A stretch of DNA of 33,914 nucleotides from Nitrospirota bacterium. GTDB taxonomy: Bacteria; Nitrospirota; Nitrospiria; Nitrospirales; UBA8639. The position numbers and the translations under genes were made by a program. Of this stretch, positions 31,005 to 33,914 are shown one piece after another (position 1 is the first letter of the stretch; every line of letters starts with the position of its first letter). The stretch is from contig JAQBUF010000038.1 of NCBI GenBank assembly GCA_027623995.1, positions 1 to 33,914 on the forward strand. The letters are read 5' to 3'. The notes below the pieces were generated by a model. It saw only the letters and a list, made by a program, of their open reading frames with translations. It was not told where the DNA came from and ran no database searches.

Positions 31005-32087
31005 TTATGACGTTGGTTCGGCTGGCCTGGTCGCCAGGGAAGATGATGTTGGTACTTGGCTAGGAGAAACCCAGCCCGTTTTAGCTAAGATTTCCATGAC
31101 AAACGGGCAGCGACGCAGCCCCTCAGAAATCTCTCCTTGCGTCTGCCTTTCCACGAATACTCGCGTCCCAAGAAAATAGCTATACCCAACCATTAACGCA
31201 CTCGTCATCCCAGCGAGTCCTGCAAAAAGGCCAATTTGGGTCACGCTCACATTCAACAAAAAGACCGCAAAACTCCAGAGAACTAAATAGTATGTCAGGG
31301 CAAAAGTCAAACACGGCCACACCAAAAATTGCACCCGCTCCCACCATGATTGTGACCCGATCCGTTCGGTCCAATTGCTCTCTGGAAATTGCCCTTGGAG
31401 AAAAGCGAGATGAGCCAAACTACCGGCCACCACCATGGAAATAATCGCTTGCCCTATTCCGCTCACCCCCCAGTCCCCCACAAGACTGAATAAGAGGGAA
31501 CACATGGCACCGGCCATGAGGCCACCACCACCCCATTGCAAAACATGAAGGGGATCTCGTTGCAGAAACTCTCGGAAGGGTTGACCATTGGGGAATGTCA
31601 CCATTCGAGTGCCTTCAGACTCCAATCGCATCACATGGCCAATCTCAAAGGCATCCCGCGTCACTGCCGTCGTGGGAATAATCAACGCCATCATGGCAGG
31701 GCCTTCTGGGTGAAGCAGAAAATTGTAGTCGACAAAAAGTGCGAGCATGGCCAAGACCAACAACGATAGCTGCATGCCATAGGCACAACCGATCCATCCA
31801 GCGACCCAAGCCAATCTCTTGAACGAGTCGTTTTTGAAGATAAGAGAGAAGGCCTCTTTCCTCCCCATACGATAAGCCCACAAGGCGGTGACCGTAGAAA
31901 TCGCCCCACTGAAGGCCAATAATACAAAGGGTTCTCCAAGAGGCAAAGAGTCTTTAAGCCCTCGATAGAGCAGAAAGGCTATAAACCCTGGGGCCAGCAT
32001 GACCCAGCGTTTGCGCTTGCGAACAGTAGATTCCGTCACCGCGGCGTTGAGTTGAGGAATGACTCGAAGGGCTAATCGATGGAGCAT
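31005..32087 (-). CDS. Polytopic membrane protein of unknown function
   Basis: Protein of 360 residues with about eight membrane helices (for example near 31-45, 50-70, 90-125, 180-205, 245-275, 280-305). A conserved-looking loop contains RDAFEIGHVMRLESEG, and the C-terminal cytoplasmic tail has CPFVMEILAKTG. There is no signal peptide and no haem motif. AGGGA lies near the ATG. It ends seven bases before the second bd-like oxidase gene, so the two are probably in one operon and it may be an integral subunit or assembly factor. I do not recognise the family. Confidence 0.72.
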   Translation of the reverse strand: MLHRLALRVIPQLNAAVTESTVRKRKRWVMLAPGFIAFLLYRGLKDSLPLGEPFVLLAFSGAISTVTALWAYRMGRKEAFSLIFKNDSFKRLAWVAGWIGCAYGMQLSLLVLAMLALFVDYNFLLHPEGPAMMALIIPTTAVTRDAFEIGHVMRLESEGTRMVTFPNGQPFREFLQRDPLHVLQWGGGGLMAGAMCSLLFSLVGDWGVSGIGQAIISMVVAGSLAHLAFLQGQFPESNWTERIGSQSWWERVQFLVWPCLTFALTYYLVLWSFAVFLLNVSVTQIGLFAGLAGMTSALMVGYSYFLGTRVFVERQTQGEISEGLRRCPFVMEILAKTGWVSPSQVPTSSSLATRPAEPTS

Positions 32088-32103
32088 GGAATTCCCTAGT
32101 ACC

Positions 32104-32207
32104 GTAATGCGTGATGCGTAATGCGTGATGGGTAAAAACCAAAGAGTTTGACGAGCTGAATGTACATATTTATTTTCGCCTTACGCTTCACGGATTACGC
32201 TTCACGA
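32104..32207. repeat. Pair of inverted heptanucleotide arrays between two genes
   Basis: The left arm at 32104-32130 is GTAATGC, GTGATGC, GTAATGC, GTGATGG. The right arm at 32181-32207 has the same seven-base period on the other strand (TTACGCT, TCACGGA). Bases 32111-32135 and 32181-32205 are inverted copies matching at 21 of 25 positions around a 45-base loop, so a long stem is possible. The right arm contains the stop codon of the PCP_red-domain gene. The left arm lies just upstream of the next start codon. Confidence 0.7.
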
Positions 32208-32687
32208 CGTCTTCGCAGCCATCCCAAAATACCGAGCCTTGAGTTCTTCCATTAAAGACACAGTCACCTCCGGCAATCCACGATCCAAGGCTGTTCGCTC
32301 CAACTCCACTCTGGCCATCGCACGAACCGCTCCAGGAACCCGGGATAACCGACCTTCCGCGTCAGGATGCCAAGCCACAGTGCCCTGGTTTCTGGCCTCC
32401 GTGATCAAGCCAGTGGTAATCAGGGTAAGATGCTTTCCCCCGACGTAATCCTCAACCTCCCTGCGAACAAGTGGCTCAAGATACGGTGGGAGTCTCTCTA
32501 AACAATGCTGAGCTTCATCCGTCCACACAGGATGCTCGAATAAAGGAGAGGCTTCTTCACTGGTAGCCTCTATGCCAAACTTACAGTCACACCCAGCACA
32601 GGCAAAACGGATAAACGCCTGCCCATCATCACCTTCTTCGATTTGGCCAAGCCGGAAACCTGAACCACAAGTACAGGTCATACACAT
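32202..32687 (-). CDS. Zinc-ribbon protein with two PCP_red-type domains
   Basis: Protein of 161 residues. The N-terminus has C2, C5, C7 and C30, C33, C35, likely a metal-binding ribbon. Two helical segments (about 55-98 and 106-155) each show the W...A...L...P..VR..VE pattern of the PCP_red domain, first known from the light-independent protochlorophyllide reductase subunit and also found in non-phototrophs. The ATG at 32687 overlaps the stop of the DUF420 gene (TAATG), so translation is coupled. A longer frame from 32759 would run inside that gene. The stop codon lies in a heptamer repeat. The role is unknown. Its place suggests tetrapyrrole or metal handling for the neighbouring oxidase. 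Confidence 0.65.
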   Translation of the reverse strand: MCMTCTCGSGFRLGQIEEGDDGQAFIRFACAGCDCKFGIEATSEEASPLFEHPVWTDEAQHCLERLPPYLEPLVRREVEDYVGGKHLTLITTGLITEARNQGTVAWHPDAEGRLSRVPGAVRAMARVELERTALDRGLPEVTVSLMEELKARYFGMAAKTS

Positions 32688-33403
32688 TACCCAATTTTGC
32701 CGGGATACAAAATATACAGCATGGTATAGGTAAAGCTGCCCGTCACAAACAGCACGCAATAGATAGCCATCGTAAATCGGCCTAAGACTTTATGACGCCG
32801 TGCGCCATTGGGCCAAATGCGCTGGATGGTGATTTCAACTCCAAAGACGATTCCAAGAATAATGAGCAGGCCAAGATACACACTGAGTTTTCCCATGGAA
32901 AAACCAGAGGAAAGCCCACGACTGACAAACAATAACAGTACCGCGACCGCGACCACACCAAAAATAATGCCGACCTTTCGCCAAGTCGTTTGGAGCATGG
33001 CGTCTCTCAACTTTCGTTGTCCATCGATAAACGTTTGAGAGCGAAAGCCCAGGACCATCATATAGATAGCCATTACGAGGCCGATCACCACCAAAATTAT
33101 GTGGAAAGTCAGCACGGGAATAAATACATTGTCATACAAGGCCTGTGATCCACCAAACCCTTCTTTTCCTTCAAAGGCCAACACACCCAATTGCCGAAAT
33201 AAATAGTAGCTCGTAAAGAACGCTAACATGGCAATCATGCCACCCAGCATCAACCAATGATGAGCGGATCCTTTTCCAGTTTTGGCCTGAATCCAACCAA
33301 GGATAAACAACGCCGTAAAGAACGTCGCCATGAGCTGACTCACATCCGCCCCCATGGTCGCATGCGTCCCAGCAAAACCTGGCTCTCGTAACCATTCAGC
33401 CAT
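32687..33403 (-). CDS. DUF420-like membrane protein
   Basis: Protein of 238 residues with about six membrane helices. Several features match DUF420: SAHHWLMLGGMIAML with paired histidines, a helix with LTFHIILVVIGL, and RRHKVLGRFTMAIYCVLFVTG, where a histidine follows an arginine just before the last helix. Some family members (YozB/CtaM type) are needed to assemble haem-copper oxidases. A role in oxidase assembly or haem handling would fit its operon, but that is inference. AAGGGA lies seven bases before the ATG. It is longer than the usual 130-190 residues because of extra N-terminal and internal helices. Confidence 0.7.
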   Translation of the reverse strand: MAEWLREPGFAGTHATMGADVSQLMATFFTALFILGWIQAKTGKGSAHHWLMLGGMIAMLAFFTSYYLFRQLGVLAFEGKEGFGGSQALYDNVFIPVLTFHIILVVIGLVMAIYMMVLGFRSQTFIDGQRKLRDAMLQTTWRKVGIIFGVVAVAVLLLFVSRGLSSGFSMGKLSVYLGLLIILGIVFGVEITIQRIWPNGARRHKVLGRFTMAIYCVLFVTGSFTYTMLYILYPGKIG

Positions 33404-33445
33404 TCAATGTTCCCTTTTCTATTGGGGCAATTCCAAAATGCCCCA

Positions 33446-33914
33446 TTACGCCCTTGTTCCTTGAACAATGGCTCGAGGTTCTAATTCAGTCACAGAGTGA
33501 AATCCTGCCGTGGTCATCCAGTCCAAGGCTTCCTGAGTGGTAAAACAATCCCCATGTTCCGTGTTGACCATAATATGAACCGCAAAGGCCGTAGTCCAGG
33601 CCGGACTGGTTCGACCTGGATCTAGGAACCGATCTTTAATCACCAATCGACCTTTGGGACTTAGATGCGCAAAAACCTTTTTCACTAAGGCCGCATTGAT
33701 ATCATGATCTTGGTAATGGAGAATATCGGACATCAGCGCCACATCATAGGGACCACCCAACAAGTCCGTATTGAAGTTGCCGGGCTTCAGAGCAATCCTA
33801 TCTCGCAGACCTGCTTCCCTTACATAGCGTTCCGTCACGAGCAGCGTTTGAGGAAGGTCAAACACTGTGGCCTTCAAATTGGGATATTCCTGACAAAAAG
33901 CAATCGCATTCGTC
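33446..33914 (-). CDS. SAM-dependent O-methyltransferase (partial, cut by the window edge)
   Basis: The C-terminal 155 or so residues are present and the reading frame runs on past the window end. The segment TVFDLPQTL, GNFNTDLLGGPYDVALMSDILHYQDHD and GRLVIKDRFLD is the catalytic Rossmann domain of the plant-type O-methyltransferase family (PF00891), which includes BchU-like and hydroxyneurosporene-type enzymes. The substrate cannot be told. It lies 42 bases ahead of the DUF420 gene on the same strand and probably belongs to the same operon. Next to a PCP_red-domain gene, a tetrapyrrole or quinone substrate is conceivable. Confidence 0.75.
   Translation of the reverse strand, partial: TNAIAFCQEYPNLKATVFDLPQTLLVTERYVREAGLRDRIALKPGNFNTDLLGGPYDVALMSDILHYQDHDINAALVKKVFAHLSPKGRLVIKDRFLDPGRTSPAWTTAFAVHIMVNTEHGDCFTTQEALDWMTTAGFHSVTELEPRAIVQGTRA

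Noticed and set aside
31954-32142. Short minus-strand frame across the heptamer array
   Set aside because: It reads the seven-base repeat (THHALRITHY-type words), which is a typical spurious frame from such arrays, and it overlaps the membrane protein gene.

Overview
The window looks like a chromosomal stretch of a nitrite-oxidising bacterium of the genus Nitrospira (phylum Nitrospirota). The main reasons are an NxrC-like haem-binding subunit with its own molybdo-enzyme maturation genes, a molybdenum cofactor guanylyltransferase, a second NxrC-like domain fused to a dihaem cytochrome c, and two cytochrome bd-like oxidase proteins. Base composition looks close to even by eye (not computed), unlike the GC-rich sewage Nitrospira. 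A marine-type or otherwise low-GC lineage is possible, but that is inference. No rRNA, tRNA, phage, IS or CRISPR was seen. Almost all genes lie on the minus strand.

Region 1 (1-4222) holds a minus-strand cluster for a type II DMSO-reductase-family enzyme, probably nitrite oxidoreductase: an HExxH/zinc-ribbon protein of unknown function, a four-cluster ferredoxin with a Tat-like N-terminus, a TorD-type chaperone with a good promoter, and NxrC followed by a strong terminator. The catalytic subunits NxrA and NxrB are not in the window. A seven-bladed WD40 protein (4474-5580, plus strand) runs divergently from this cluster.

Region 2 (5660-10302) is a two-component system: a large Cache-HAMP-PAS3 histidine kinase translationally coupled to an NtrC-type sigma-54 activator. 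Upstream of the kinase lies about 1 kb of non-coding repeats (10412-11267). Each repeat unit carries two opposed GTAG-type REP palindromes.

Region 3 (11425-19124) is a conserved run of housekeeping genes: mobA, a GT9 glycosyltransferase, argS, tgt, yajC, secD and secF.

Region 4 (19249-33914) is the most interesting part. One operon (25912 down to 19249, closed by a terminator) encodes two unannotated single-helix proteins of 37 and 38 residues, a bd-like oxidase protein, two membrane-anchored cytochromes c, and a dihaem cytochrome fused to an NxrC-like domain with a C-terminal anchor. A third tiny membrane protein (34 residues) is encoded divergently behind a sigma-70 promoter. A second operon (33914 down to 26132) encodes a methyltransferase, a DUF420 membrane protein, a PCP_red-domain zinc-ribbon protein, a polytopic membrane protein, a second bd-like oxidase protein, a DUF3047 exported protein, a glycine-rich membrane protein, and two membrane-anchored FGE-like proteins that lack the catalytic cysteines. 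My reading is that region 4 encodes an unusual respiratory complex, with assembly factors, that takes electrons from periplasmic nitrite oxidation. The gene order is directly visible. The function is inferred.
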